A stretch of 64,000 bases of DNA from Actinoplanes oblitus (GTDB lineage Bacteria > Actinomycetota > Actinomycetes > Mycobacteriales > Micromonosporaceae). A model generated the notes under the pieces. It searched no databases. It had not been told where the DNA came from and saw only the letters and a list, made by a program, of their open reading frames with translations. Shown piece after piece: positions 51,577-59,870 of this stretch; position 1 is the first letter of the stretch, and each line of letters opens with the position of its first letter. The DNA lies in the NCBI RefSeq assembly GCF_030252345.1, contig NZ_CP126980.1:1251001-1315000 (forward strand). The letters run 5' to 3'. The position numbers and the translations under genes are program-made.

Positions 51577-52803
51577 TCATTCGAGCACGTGGAGACGGCG
51601 TGCCAGACCGACAAGCTCCGACGATGGCTTGCCGCGCTGTTGCCTGATCCAGGTGAGGACGAGTTGGCGACCGAGGTAGTGGTGTCGAACCTGTTCGGGG
51701 GCCATCTGTTCGGCGTCGAGGAGAACAGATAGCGCTTCGTGCTGGCGGTTCCAGGCACCGTAAGCCCGAGACACCTCCAGGGCGTGACGGACTCGGCGTT
51801 CCATCGGTAGGCCGGCGGTGTTGACTCGCGGCCCGAGGTCGATCGCGACCTGCACGTTCCCGAGTTCGCCGGCAGCCGCGACCCGGTGGATCGCGACGTT
51901 CGTCGGCCCGAATGCTGTCCACAGGTGGTTGGCGTCCCCGCCCAGCCGGCCCGCGGCCTCGTCGGCGGCCGTGAGGAACGTCCGCGCCGTGCCGGCGTCG
52001 TTCGCCCTGGCGGCGGCGACCGAGCCGCCCAGCAGCAACGTCCCGTAGACGGACAGCAGCTTCGGCCCGGCTTCGGTGAGGTACTGGTCCAGGTAGTCGG
52101 CGGCGTCGGTCGTCAGTCGCACCGCGTCCTGGTAGCGGCCCGTCGACAGGAGTGCGTGGCTGACGGACCGAAACAATGACCCTGTGATCGTCGGATCGCC
52201 CACTGGCCGGACGACGGAGAGCCCGCGGTCGGCCGCGATCCACGCGAGATCCGTTTCCCCAAGCTTGGTGAGTTGCGTGGCCGCCAGCTGGTAAGTAAGG
52301 CCGAGCAATCCTCGGGCTTCTTCCTGCTCGCGTCCCACCAGCTCATCGGCGGCGACCTGCGCTTGCGTGAGCAGGCCGGGAAGCTGACCGGTGACGAACC
52401 CGAACCTGGACGCCTGGTAGGCGTTCCAGAGCTTCGCGGTCTCCTTGCGGAGGTCGTCAAGGTCGGGCGGAACGGAGCTCTCACCTCGGGCGCCGAGAGC
52501 GGTGATCGTCCGGTATTCCGTGAGCGCGGCCCGCAGAGCCGGCACCGTCTCCATCCCGCTGTCCGCGGTCCACTCAACCAGTGACGGCTCGGCCAGCAGA
52601 TCACCGAGCGAGACGTCCAAGACGTCGGCGAGGGACTTGATCACCGAAAGACGGTCAAGCTCGATCCGGTTGTTCTCGATCTTCCCGAGCCAGTCCGCGG
52701 TACGGCCGATGAGGCCGGCGAGCACCTCCTGGGACAGGCCGCGCCTGCGGCGGTACCAGGCGACTCGCTCGCCAATCGTCAAGTTCATGGTCATGCCGCG
52801 CAT
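51577..52803 (-). CDS. XRE-family regulator with TPR-like C-terminus
   Basis: A 408-residue protein. The HTH is at the N-terminus (about 10-60: ERVAWYRRRRGLSQEVLAGLIGRTADWLGKIE), followed by about 340 residues of helical repeats typical of TPR-bearing XRE regulators, some of them quorum or peptide sensing. The start ATG at 52803 has GGGAGGG 7 bp upstream; other in-frame ATGs are 3 and 5 codons later. It is 24 bp upstream of the NUDIX gene and probably in one transcript. Element maintenance control is possible. Confidence 0.85.
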   Translation of the reverse strand: MRGMTMNLTIGERVAWYRRRRGLSQEVLAGLIGRTADWLGKIENNRIELDRLSVIKSLADVLDVSLGDLLAEPSLVEWTADSGMETVPALRAALTEYRTITALGARGESSVPPDLDDLRKETAKLWNAYQASRFGFVTGQLPGLLTQAQVAADELVGREQEEARGLLGLTYQLAATQLTKLGETDLAWIAADRGLSVVRPVGDPTITGSLFRSVSHALLSTGRYQDAVRLTTDAADYLDQYLTEAGPKLLSVYGTLLLGGSVAAARANDAGTARTFLTAADEAAGRLGGDANHLWTAFGPTNVAIHRVAAAGELGNVQVAIDLGPRVNTAGLPMERRVRHALEVSRAYGAWNRQHEALSVLLDAEQMAPEQVRHHYLGRQLVLTWIRQQRGKPSSELVGLARRLHVLE

Positions 52804-52941
52804 CCGCTGACCCTCCCCGTGTGGAGATCGGCGACCCCGGAATGATTTTCCGGGTTCTGGGGCGGTTTTGGCCACAGCCTGTCTCCATAACCGTTCTCAG
52901 CCCTTCCGCTCCGGCCGCTGCCTGCCCGCTCGTGCGCTGGC

Positions 52942-53076
52942 GTGGGCTGGAAGTACACGACCCATCGGACCGCCCTGCGGATGGTGGCGCAGACGTGCCG
53001 GGCTTCCCGGGTCACGGCCCGGCGCTCCTGCATGGACTGCGGCGGGCGTGGCCATCTGGTTGTGACGGCCTCATGA
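52942..53076 (+). CDS. Short zinc-finger-type peptide
   Basis: A 44-residue frame from GTG 52942 encodes a basic peptide (VGWKYTTHRTALRMVAQTCRA) with a C-terminal CMDCGGRGH motif, a likely zinc or DnaJ-type knuckle with an upstream Cys (QTCRA). An in-frame stop lies upstream and no RBS is clear. The dense Arg/Cys composition and location among small element genes support it moderately. Function is unknown. Confidence 0.45.
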   Translation: MGWKYTTHRTALRMVAQTCRASRVTARRSCMDCGGRGHLVVTAS

Positions 53077-53151
53077 GCTGGCACCGGGGCGGGTGCTGGC
53101 TCTGAAGCCCGCCCGCCTCGGTGTCCTCCGATCTGGTGTGGGGGAGGACCC

Positions 53152-53406
53152 GTGATTCCGCGTACTGGAGATGTCGTGATCGTGGGCGGCAAGGCGTCGG
53201 TGCAGTTCGCCGATACGCGCGGGCTGTTGTTCCGAGTGATCTCCGTCAGTGACAGGCCGACCTACGAGGGCTGGGTTTGGCTCCACGGCTACTCGCTGGA
53301 CAGCGCGGGCACCGCGATCGAGCGCCGGGAGATCTTCGTCCGTTATGACGGCCTGCGGCACTACCGATCGCGGTCGACTCGTCGGAGCGTGGGGAGTGGC
53401 AAGTGA
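53152..53406 (+). CDS. Small element protein of unknown function
   Basis: An 84-residue product from GTG 53152 with GGGGGAGGA about 6 bp upstream. It is strand-rich (DVVIVGGKASVQFADTRGLLFRVISV), then YEGWVWLHGYSLDSAG, and ends in a basic tail. Its stop overlaps the next start (GTGA). It belongs to the small-gene cluster upstream of the GntR regulator seen in many AICEs. No motif identifies its function. Confidence 0.6.
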   Translation: MIPRTGDVVIVGGKASVQFADTRGLLFRVISVSDRPTYEGWVWLHGYSLDSAGTAIERREIFVRYDGLRHYRSRSTRRSVGSGK

Positions 53407-53678
53407 GCGTCTTCCTGTCCGCCGGCGTCCGTGAGCAACTGGAGTTCGCGCAAGCCCAGCTTGATCGGCACGTGGCGCCGAGCGCGGAAGGTCGCTGCGC
53501 AGTCTGTGGCGAGGAGGATCCGTGCTCGCTTCGACGGGTAGCCCTGCGGGTCTTCGGCCGGTACGGCTGCCTTCCACGGCGGTGGCCGGGTGCATCGCGA
53601 CCGGAAGAGGTCGGGACGCCCAAGGCATGGTCCGGCTGGCTTCAAGCGTCGACGGCGGTCGAGGACCCGACAGACTGA
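53403..53678 (+). CDS. Small element protein with paired cysteines
   Basis: A 91-residue product from GTG 53403 overlapping the previous gene. CAVCGEEDPCS (about 32-42) resembles a half zinc ribbon, with one more Cys (GRYGC, about 56). The product is basic and Arg/Pro-rich. No family is recognised. It is the last gene before the GntR promoter region. Confidence 0.55.
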   Translation: MSVFLSAGVREQLEFAQAQLDRHVAPSAEGRCAVCGEEDPCSLRRVALRVFGRYGCLPRRWPGASRPEEVGTPKAWSGWLQASTAVEDPTD

Positions 53679-53764
53679 CCCATCTTGTTCAGTCGTCCTT
53701 ACAAGCCTTATGGTCCTGTATTGACATGACATGATCTTCTGTTGAGCCCGATGGGTGGATCCCG

Positions 53765-54490
53765 ATGGCGTACGAGATTCCGACGCCGAAATACCTGCGC
53801 GTCCTGAACGCGCTCCGCGGCCGCATCGAGGACGGGACCTATGCTCCCGGCGCCGGCCTGCCGTCCGAGAGCCAGCTGTGCTCCGAGTTCAACGTCTCCC
53901 GGCCGACGGTGCTGAAGGCGCTCGGGATCCTCAAGCAGGACGGCTGGATCGAATCCCAGCAAGGCAAGGGCAGTTTCGTACGGGGTCGGCCGCAGTCGGA
54001 GCGCAGTTCGCCGCAGTACGCGCGCGACGCGATCGACTTGGATGAGACCGCCGAGACGGAGATCCTGCACGTCGGGCCGGTTCTGGCCGTGCCGTGGGTC
54101 TCGGCCGCGCTCGGGATCCCGGAGGGAACGCCGGTCTACGAGCGTCGCCGGCGCACGATTTCGCCGTCCGGGCCGATCGACCTGATCTCCACGTTTGTGC
54201 CGGTGGACATCGCTGTCGGGACCGACGTGATCAAGTCGGACCCGATCTCGGGCAGCATCCTGGAGCACATCAAGGACCGTAAGAACCTGCGCGCCGACTA
54301 CGCGACCGAGCGCCTGACTGCCCGGCGGATCGACGAGGCGGAGGCAGGCGCCCTGGACGTGCCGACCGACGAAGCTGTTCTGAGCGTCGTCATCACGGCC
54401 CACCGGTCCACCGGCGAAGCGCTGATGACCTCGTTGATCGTTATGCCGGGGAGCCGGCACGAGATCGAGGACTCCTACCCGCTGTCCTAA
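53765..54490 (+). CDS. GntR/HutC-family regulator (KorSA-like)
   Basis: A 241-residue repressor. The winged HTH is at about 5-75 (PKYLRVLNALRGRIEDGTYAPG, then PSESQLCSEFNVSRPTVLKAL). The UTRA ligand domain covers about 90-235 (VYERRRR, then EALMTSLIVMPG). In pSAM2-type elements KorSA of this family represses pra and transfer genes. The promoter region carries CTTGT-n12-ACAAG (53684-53705). A related palindrome is upstream of the next gene (54550-54561). Start ATG at 53765. Confidence 0.88.
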   Translation: MAYEIPTPKYLRVLNALRGRIEDGTYAPGAGLPSESQLCSEFNVSRPTVLKALGILKQDGWIESQQGKGSFVRGRPQSERSSPQYARDAIDLDETAETEILHVGPVLAVPWVSAALGIPEGTPVYERRRRTISPSGPIDLISTFVPVDIAVGTDVIKSDPISGSILEHIKDRKNLRADYATERLTARRIDEAEAGALDVPTDEAVLSVVITAHRSTGEALMTSLIVMPGSRHEIEDSYPLS

Positions 54491-54549
54491 TTGGTCATTG
54501 CGCCACCTGAAGATCAGACATAGATCGTTGCTTGTGCTTACATGCTGAC

Positions 54550-54561
54550 CTAACTTGTTAG
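54550..54561. promoter_or_regulatory. Palindromic operator candidate upstream of the Pra-like gene
   Basis: CTAAC-TT-GTTAG is a perfect inverted repeat within a larger partial dyad (ATGCT at 54542 and AGCAT at 54559). It lies 50-60 bp before the Pra-like start and 60 bp after the GntR stop. It could be the GntR operator, since it shares CTTGT with the gntR promoter region. Confidence 0.45.
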
Positions 54562-54611
54562 CATAAGCGGATGTCACATTGACGTTCGTGCGATCAGGAG
54601 GTCAGGTCCGG

Positions 54612-55031
54612 ATGGTCCCGCTGACGTTGAAGGTCCCCGTCCCGTTCGACTACGTCTTCCCGGCCGGTGTGCTCTGCCTCGGAGTAGAGGCCGCGGTCGA
54701 CTTCGACCGTCGCCACGAGCCGGACAACCAAGTGCGCGACAAGGAAACCGGCGAGCGGGTCTGGGTGGTCCGCGTGATGGACCTCGACCCGGCCGCCGGC
54801 AAGTTCGGCCGCACCACCGAAGTCAAGGTCAAGATCTGCGCGCCGCAGCAGCCGGTGCCGCCGGCCTCCGCGGTGCCCGGCTACCCGCCGTCGATCGAGT
54901 TCGACGGGCTGACCCTCACGCCATATGTCGACTCCCAGCGCTGCAAGGGCGCCGGTCCCTGCAAGGCGCGCATGGCGTACTCGCTGCGCGCCACTGCGAT
55001 CCGCCCGGCCGCCGTCGGCGCTGCTGTCTGA
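54612..55031 (+). CDS. Pra-like activator of element replication, integration and excision
   Basis: The 139-residue protein matches the plan of pSAM2 Pra-type proteins from memory: an N-terminal VPFDYVFPAGVLCLGVEAAVDFDRR block, then KETGERVWVVRVMDLDP, VKICAPQQPVPP and FDGLTLTPYVD, ending with SLRATAI. Pra activates rep, xis and int transcription. Start ATG at 54612 has GGAGG about 11 bp upstream; an earlier GTG is less likely. Its operator-like neighbour suggests GntR control. With its targets deleted, it is probably now idle. Confidence 0.75.
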   Translation: MVPLTLKVPVPFDYVFPAGVLCLGVEAAVDFDRRHEPDNQVRDKETGERVWVVRVMDLDPAAGKFGRTTEVKVKICAPQQPVPPASAVPGYPPSIEFDGLTLTPYVDSQRCKGAGPCKARMAYSLRATAIRPAAVGAAV

Positions 55032-55132
55032 TGGCATTCCGCTGAGAGCGCGGGCGGGCCGTTTCCCCGCCAAGAGTCCCGGCCCGCCCGCGCGGCGACC
55101 CCTCAACCCCTCGACAAGCGAAGGAGGGCCTC

Positions 55133-55366
55133 GTGCCCACCGTAGATCAGGCTGCCCTGACCGACCTGCACACCTTCTCCGCGGACCTGTCCGCCCTGCT
55201 GCGTGACTGGCCCACCCTGTCCACCCCGCCCGCCGAGCGGGCCGACTGGTTCGATCGCAAGGCCGAACTGCTGGAGCGTGTGGCCGTCATCGCACCGGAA
55301 GCCGCCGAACTGGCAGCAGCCGCGCGGACTCGGGCGGCCGAGCTGCGCAGAGGCGGTGCGGCATGA
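55133..55366 (+). CDS. Small helical element protein
   Basis: A 77-residue acidic helix-rich protein from GTG 55133 after GGAGG (8 bp). LLRDWPTLSTPPAERADWFDRKAELLERVAVIAPEAAELAAAARTRAAEL suggests two long helices. Its stop overlaps the next ATG (ATGA). Similar short proteins sit beside FtsK genes of actinomycete elements. Function is unknown. Confidence 0.65.
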   Translation: MPTVDQAALTDLHTFSADLSALLRDWPTLSTPPAERADWFDRKAELLERVAVIAPEAAELAAAARTRAAELRRGGAA

Positions 55367-55587
55367 GCCCTCAGCGCCTCGACCGCCCGCTGTCCCGGGT
55401 CGTGGTCCGCTCGATCGTGATCCTGCGGCAGATCACCGGCCGCTCTCACCTGTCCGTGACGCGAGCCGCCCTGTGTCCGCGGTGTGGTTTGTGGGTGAGC
55501 CCGCGGCGGTACGACATCGGGCACATGGCCTGCCGGACCTGTGTACGCACGCTGGCTCGTCCCACCCTCATCGGCCGAGGGCGATAG
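55363..55587 (+). CDS. Small zinc-ribbon element protein
   Basis: A 74-residue basic product overlapping the previous gene (ATGA). CPRCGLWVSPRRYDIGHMACRTC (about 38-60) holds a CxxC and a second CxxC, a likely zinc ribbon. No function is known. It is followed directly by the damaged translocase gene. Confidence 0.65.
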   Translation: MSPQRLDRPLSRVVVRSIVILRQITGRSHLSVTRAALCPRCGLWVSPRRYDIGHMACRTCVRTLARPTLIGRGR

Positions 55588-55589
55588 CC

Positions 55590-56655
55590 GTGCCCCTGAT
55601 CAATGTGATCCCCCGGGGAGAAGATCCCCACTGCACCGCTCAACACCCGGCTTCCGGTCTGGCGTGTCCCCGGCTGGCTGCTGGTCTTCGTCTGGCTGGC
55701 GCGCGGGACGTACCGCTCGGTCGTCCTGACGGTTCGGTACTGGTGGCTCACCGCGCCGGCCGCTGTGTCGTGGTGGATCGGCCAGGCATACGGCTGGCCT
55801 GCGCTGGTCGGCGCGGTCAGCGGGCTCGGCGCCGCGATTGCCATCTGGTGGCGCTTCCATCCGGCTTCCTGGCTGCGCTTCGGCTGGTTCCCGCTCGTTG
55901 GCCGGTGCCGGCGGCTGTGGATCTACCGGCGTGGCCGGACGCGCACGATGACCGCATGTGGCCTGGCCGCGATGCACGGCGGCCAGCGGTGGGTGCCGCG
56001 ACTGCTCGGCGTGCGGTCGGACCAGTGGGGCGACCGGGTGACGGTTCGCCTGCTGCCGGGCCAGCATCCGGACGACTGGGCGAAAGCGGCGCCACGGCTG
56101 GCGTACTCGTTCCACCTCCGCGAGGCGCGGGCCTTCACCTCGGACCGGCCGGACCGGGTGGTCCTGTACTTCGCTCGGCGCGACCCGCTGGCGGCCGTGG
56201 TCGGTCCGCTGCCGGTGCCGGCCGCGCCCGACCTGGCCGGCCTGGAAGTGGGGAGGCAGGAAGCCGGCTCGGCCTACCGGCTGCGGTTGGCCGGTTCGCA
56301 CGTGCTGATCGCCGGTGCGACGAACTCGAGCAAGGGCTCGGTGATCTGGTCCCTGCTGCGCTCGCTGGCCACGGGCATCTCGTCCGGCTGGTCGAGGTGT
56401 GGGCGTTCGACCCGAAGGGCGGCATGGAGCTGGCGGCGGGCGCGCCGCTGTTCGCCCGGTTCGTGTACGACGACCCGGAGGCGATGGCCGGCGTACTGGA
56501 GGAGGCGGTCAAGCGGATGCGGCAGCGCGCCGCCCGCCTGCGCGGGGTCACGCGTCAGCACCACGCCGACCGTCGACGAGCCGCTGATCCTCGTCCTCGT
56601 CGACGAGCTGGCGGCGCTGACCGCCTACCTGACCGACCGGAAGATCCGCGATCGA
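55590..56655 (+). pseudogene. FtsK/SpoIIIE (TraB-like) DNA translocase, frameshifted and truncated
   Basis: Several frames must be joined. A membrane region (WLLVFVWLARG, then WWIGQAYGWPALVGAVSGLGAAIAIWW, 55.67-55.86 kb) leads into HDDWAKAAPRLAYSFH-type and LAGSHVLIAGATNSSKGSVIWSLL blocks; the latter is a Walker A-like loop with altered residues. The frame changes near 56380 to FDPKGGMELAAGAPLF and again near 56560 to PTVDEPLILVLVDELAALTAYL (Walker B). A frame break near 55612 also separates the likely GTG start. The gene stops abruptly near 56655, fused to integrase sequence. In intact AICEs this protein moves double-stranded DNA between mycelia. Confidence 0.8.
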
Positions 56656-57263
56656 TCCGGGAGTCGCTGCGGCCGGTCGCCTCCGTCGCCCAGGTGCTCG
56701 CGCTCGCCGAGAAGATGCCGCCCCGATACGTGGCGCTGATCACTGTCGCTGCCTTCTCCGGCCTGCGCTGGGGCGAGCTGGCGGCGGTGCGACGTCGACG
56801 AGCAGGGCGTGACTGTCCGCGTACCTCGGAAATTGGCCGCGCTGAAAAGCGGCCTGGAGTTCGGGCCGCCGAGATCCGCGGCCGGGATCCGGGTCGTCGC
56901 CCTTCCGGCAATGGCCCGGCAAGCTCTGGCCAGGCACCTCGCTGACTTCACCGGCGCCGACCCGGAGGCGCTGGTGTTCACCGGGGACAAGGACATGCCG
57001 CTGCGAACCGGCAACTTCCGGCGGACGCGGGGATGCCGGCGGGCTTCCACTTCCACGATTTGCGGCACACCGGGAACCACCTCGCGGCGGCGAGCGGCGC
57101 CAGCACCCGGGAGCTGATGCACCGGATGGGCCACGCGAGCATGCGGGCCGCGTTGATCTACCAGCACGCGACGAGCGACCGCCACCGGGAGATCGCCGAG
57201 AGCATGGACAAGCGGATCGCGAAGGGCGCGAAGCCCAAGGCAAGGATCGGCGTCGCAAGGGCT

Positions 57264-57284
57264 AATGGCACGCCAATGGCACGC
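57264..57284 (+). repeat. Integrase-arm-type direct repeats, right end
   Basis: AATGGCACGCC and AATGGCACGC stand head to tail inside the integrase C-terminal coding region. The same unit and orientation occur at 47693-47715 at the other end. Confidence 0.7.
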
Positions 57285-57308
57285 AAGATCACCCGTGGGG
57301 TGACAGCA

Positions 57309-57350
57309 AACGGCCCTGGCCGGAGGAAACCACCTCTGACCAGGGTCGTT
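57309..57350 (-). terminator. Hairpin downstream of tRNA-Gly
   Basis: An 18-bp imperfect stem with a 6-nt loop lies just past the tRNA 3' end, followed on the minus strand by TTT. A diverged copy is at 47522-47560, outside the left att repeat. Confidence 0.6.
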
Positions 57351-57354
57351 GCAC

Positions 57355-57428
57355 TGGAGCGGGCGACGAGAATCGAACTCGCGTAATCAGTTTGGAAGAC
57401 TGAGGCTCTACCATTGAGCTACGCCCGC
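57355..57428 (-). tRNA. tRNA-Gly (anticodon TCC)
   Basis: A 74-nt cloverleaf read on the minus strand: acceptor GCGGGCG pairs with CGCCCGC, then discriminator T and an encoded CCA. The anticodon stem TCAGT/ACTGA carries loop CTTCCAA with anticodon TCC, reading GGA. The T arm is GCGAG-TTCGATT-CTCGT. It is the integration target of the island. tRNA-Pro lies 129 bp further on the other strand. Confidence 0.95.
57357..57399. repeat. Right attachment site (43-bp direct repeat within tRNA-Gly)
   Basis: These bases are identical to 47567-47609 and cover tRNA-Gly from the anticodon loop to the last two CCA bases. Integration into the 3' part of the tRNA restores a functional gene, as usual for AICEs. 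Confidence 0.93.
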
Positions 57429-57557
57429 GAGGCCCGGATCAGCTCCGGACTCGTGGACAGCTTACTGAATCATCTACCGTCCGCGCGAACCGGATTCCCC
57501 AGCAGGTGACTCCAGCGCACACGCGGGTAAGCAGACCGCATACACTGGCCGACGCCA

Positions 57558-57631
57558 CGGGGTGTGGCGCAGCTTGGTAGCGCACTCGCTTTGGGAGCGA
57601 GGGGCCGTGGGTTCAAATCCCGCCACCCCGA
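57558..57631 (+). tRNA. tRNA-Pro (anticodon TGG)
   Basis: A 74-nt cloverleaf without encoded CCA: acceptor CGGGGTG pairs with CACCCCG, discriminator A. The anticodon stem CTCGC/GCGAG holds loop TTTGGGA with anticodon TGG. The T arm includes GGTTCAAATCC. It lies 37 bp upstream of tig. Confidence 0.95.
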
Positions 57632-57668
57632 CTGATCATCAACTATCCGCAGCACAAGGAGTACGCCT

Positions 57669-59018
57669 GTGAAGAGCACCGTCGAGACTCTGAGCCCGAC
57701 CAGGGTGAAGCTCGCCATCGAGGTGCCGTTCGAGGAGCTCAAGCCGAGCCTGCAGAAGGCGTACCGGGAGATCGGCGCGCAGGTTCAGGTGCCGGGCTTC
57801 CGAAAGGGAAAGGTGCCGGCCGCGGTCATCGACCAGCGTGTCGGCCGCGGCGCGGTTCTCAACGAGGCCGTCCAGGAGGCGATCCCGCAGCAGATCCTCG
57901 CCGCGGTCCAGGAGCACGACGTCAAGACGCTGGGCCGGCCCGAGGTGGAGATCACCGAGTTCGCCGACAACGCGCCGCTGAAATTCACCGCTGAGGTGGA
58001 CGTCCGCCCGGAGATCACCATCCCGGACCTGAAGGGCATCACCGTCGAGGTCCCGGCCGTCGCGATCGGCGACAACGAGATCGACGAGCAGATCAACGGC
58101 CTGCGCGAGCGCTTCGCCACGCTGAAGACCGTCGAGCGTCCCGCTGCGGAGGGTGACTACGTTCAGCTCGACCTGAACGCCACCGTCGACGGCGAGGAGG
58201 TGCCGGGCGGCTCGGCCACCAACATCTCCCACGAGGTCGGCAGCAAGCAGCTGCTCCCCGGCCTGGACGAGGTGCTGGTCGGCCTCTCCGCCGGTGACGA
58301 GACCACCTTCACCACCCAGCTCGTCGGCGGCGACTTCGCCGGCCGCGACGCCGAGGTCAAGGTCGTCGTCCGGACCGTCAAGGACAAGCAGCTCCCCGAG
58401 ATCGACGACGAGTTCGCCCAGCTGGCGAGCGAGTTCGACACCCTCGAGGAGCTCAAGGGCGACCTGCGCGAGCGGCTCACCCGGGTCAAGAAGGTCGAGC
58501 AGATCTACGCGGCCCGCGACGAGGCGCTCAAGCAGCTCGTCGAGGCCGCCGACATCCCGGCTCCGGAGGGCGTCGTCAAGGACGAGGTCGAGGGTCGCAA
58601 GCAGGCGATGACCGACCAGCTCGAGCGGATCGGCGCCAGCCTGGCCGACTACCTCGCCTCCGAGGACAAGACCGAGGAGCAGATCGACCAGGAGCTGACC
58701 GAGGCGGCCCAGGAGGGCGTCCGGATCCAGCTGCTGCTCGACACCGTCGCCGACGCCGAGGACGTGCAGGTCTCCGACGACGAGTTCGGCCACGAGATCG
58801 TGCACCGGGCGCAGCGCGCGCAGATGCAGCCGCAGCAGTACTACGACCAGCTGGTCCGGTCCGGCGCCGCGGCCGCCGTCTTCGGCGACGTGCGCCGGGG
58901 CAAGGCTCTCGCGTCGGTCATGGAGCAGGTCACGATGAAGGACAGCGAGGGCAACGTGCTCTCCCTGGACGACCTGCGTGCCGCCAGCGAGGACGAGCAC
59001 GCCGGGCACAACCACTGA
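57669..59018 (+). CDS. tig: Trigger factor
   Basis: A 449-residue ribosome-associated chaperone and prolyl isomerase. The ribosome-binding signature VPGFRKGKVP (41-50; GFRxGxxP) is intact. An FKBP-type PPIase domain lies about 155-245, followed by the helical chaperone arms (VKKVEQIYAARDEALKQLVEAA and onwards). The C-terminal tail ends in EDEHAGHNH, a His-rich end seen in some actinobacterial trigger factors. GTG start. It ends at a perfect 16-bp hairpin. Confidence 0.97.
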   Translation: MKSTVETLSPTRVKLAIEVPFEELKPSLQKAYREIGAQVQVPGFRKGKVPAAVIDQRVGRGAVLNEAVQEAIPQQILAAVQEHDVKTLGRPEVEITEFADNAPLKFTAEVDVRPEITIPDLKGITVEVPAVAIGDNEIDEQINGLRERFATLKTVERPAAEGDYVQLDLNATVDGEEVPGGSATNISHEVGSKQLLPGLDEVLVGLSAGDETTFTTQLVGGDFAGRDAEVKVVVRTVKDKQLPEIDDEFAQLASEFDTLEELKGDLRERLTRVKKVEQIYAARDEALKQLVEAADIPAPEGVVKDEVEGRKQAMTDQLERIGASLADYLASEDKTEEQIDQELTEAAQEGVRIQLLLDTVADAEDVQVSDDEFGHEIVHRAQRAQMQPQQYYDQLVRSGAAAAVFGDVRRGKALASVMEQVTMKDSEGNVLSLDDLRAASEDEHAGHNH

Positions 59019-59031
59019 GACAGGCGTCATC

Positions 59032-59067
59032 CGGCCACCGCGCACCGCTGACGGTGCGCGGTGGCCG
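59032..59067 (+). terminator. Perfect hairpin terminator of tig
   Basis: Sixteen-base arms (CGGCCACCGCGCACCG and its complement) flank a CTGA loop 13 bp after the tig stop. No U-tract follows. Confidence 0.85.
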
Positions 59068-59223
59068 CTGTCGTTTCCGGGGTACGCGAGAGGCCCCGTG
59101 CGCTGTCAGCGAACACCTGCCCGAGCGGGAAGCTGATGCGCAATCGACCAGTTAGGTTGGTCGTACGACGGACAACCTGCCGGCCGGACCCTCGGCCGAC
59201 ACAGCAAGCTGTGAAGGGCTGCC

Positions 59224-59859
59224 ATGACCGATCTCCACACCCCTGCCGGGCCGGTGTCACGGCGCGGCGGCGACTCCCTGAGTGGCAACCTCGACGACTC
59301 GGTCTTCAACCGCCTGCTGCGTGAGCGGATCATCTTCCTCGGCAGCGAGGTGACCGACGCGGTCGCCAACCGGATCTGTGCGCAGCTCCTGCTGCTCTCC
59401 GCCGAGGACCCGGAGCGCGACATCCACCTGTGGATCAACTCACCGGGTGGCTCTGTCTACTCGGGGATGGCCATCTACGACACGATGCAGTTCATCGACA
59501 ACGACGTGTCGACCGTCGGGATGGGGATGGCTGCCTCGATGGGGCAGTTCCTGCTCTGTGCCGGGACGCCGGGCAAGCGTTACGCGCTGCCGCACGCCCG
59601 GATCATGATGCACCAGCCGTCCGGCGGCATGGGCGGCACCGCCGCCGACATCGCCATCCAGGCGGAGCAGATGTTGTACACGAAGCGCATGTTCCAGGAG
59701 CGGATCGCGTTCCACACGGGCCAGACCCAGGAGCAGATCGCCGCCGACTTCGACCGGGACCGCTGGTTCACGGCCGCTGAGGCGAAAGACTATGGCTTCA
59801 TCGACAAGGTGATCACCGGGGCCGTCCAGGTCCCGGACGGCGCCGGAACGCTGAACTGA
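59224..59859 (+). CDS. clpP1: ATP-dependent Clp protease proteolytic subunit 1
   Basis: A 211-residue serine protease subunit. Catalytic residues are S105 ([11 protein letters not shown]), H130 (MMHQPSGG) and D179 (FDRDRWF). The N-terminal 25 residues are a propeptide-like extension with Ser/Gly. In actinobacteria ClpP1 and ClpP2 form a mixed 14-mer that works with ClpX or ClpC1. The gene is followed 11 bp later by clpP2 and forms an operon with it. Confidence 0.96.
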   Translation: MTDLHTPAGPVSRRGGDSLSGNLDDSVFNRLLRERIIFLGSEVTDAVANRICAQLLLLSAEDPERDIHLWINSPGGSVYSGMAIYDTMQFIDNDVSTVGMGMAASMGQFLLCAGTPGKRYALPHARIMMHQPSGGMGGTAADIAIQAEQMLYTKRMFQERIAFHTGQTQEQIAADFDRDRWFTAAEAKDYGFIDKVITGAVQVPDGAGTLN

Positions 59860-59870
59860 GGAGCTGACCC

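Larger units (their letters stand above)
56656..57386 (+). pseudogene. Tyrosine integrase of the AICE, N-terminus deleted and frameshifted
   Basis: The fragment starts mid-domain. SGLRWGEL (56.75 kb, catalytic Arg), VTVRVPRKLAALKSG (another frame, from about 56.8 kb) and FHFHDLRHTGNHLAAASG (a third frame, after about 57.03 kb) follow in order. HDLRH, HRMGHAS and the nucleophile region ALIYQHAT are all present, so the tetrad survives across frames. The N-terminal arm-binding and core-binding domains are missing. The open frame runs through the att core into tRNA-Gly. Frameshifts lie near 56785 and 57030. It cannot be expected to make an active recombinase. Confidence 0.85.
47567..57399. mobile_element. 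Degenerate AICE integrated into tRNA-Gly(TCC), carrying an RT-nuclease cargo
   Basis: A 9.8-kb island is bounded by an identical 43-bp repeat (47567-47609 and 57357-57399), the right copy being the 3' part of tRNA-Gly. Inside lie hallmarks of actinomycete integrative and conjugative elements: a GntR-family regulator, a Pra-like activator of replication/integration/excision, small element genes, an FtsK/TraB-like translocase and a tyrosine integrase beside the tRNA. XRE and NUDIX genes and a reverse transcriptase/nuclease pair complete it. The translocase and integrase are frameshifted and fused by deletion, and rep and xis are not found, so the element is probably immobile. GC is sharply lower in the RT cargo (about 48.65-51.05 kb). 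Confidence 0.88.
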
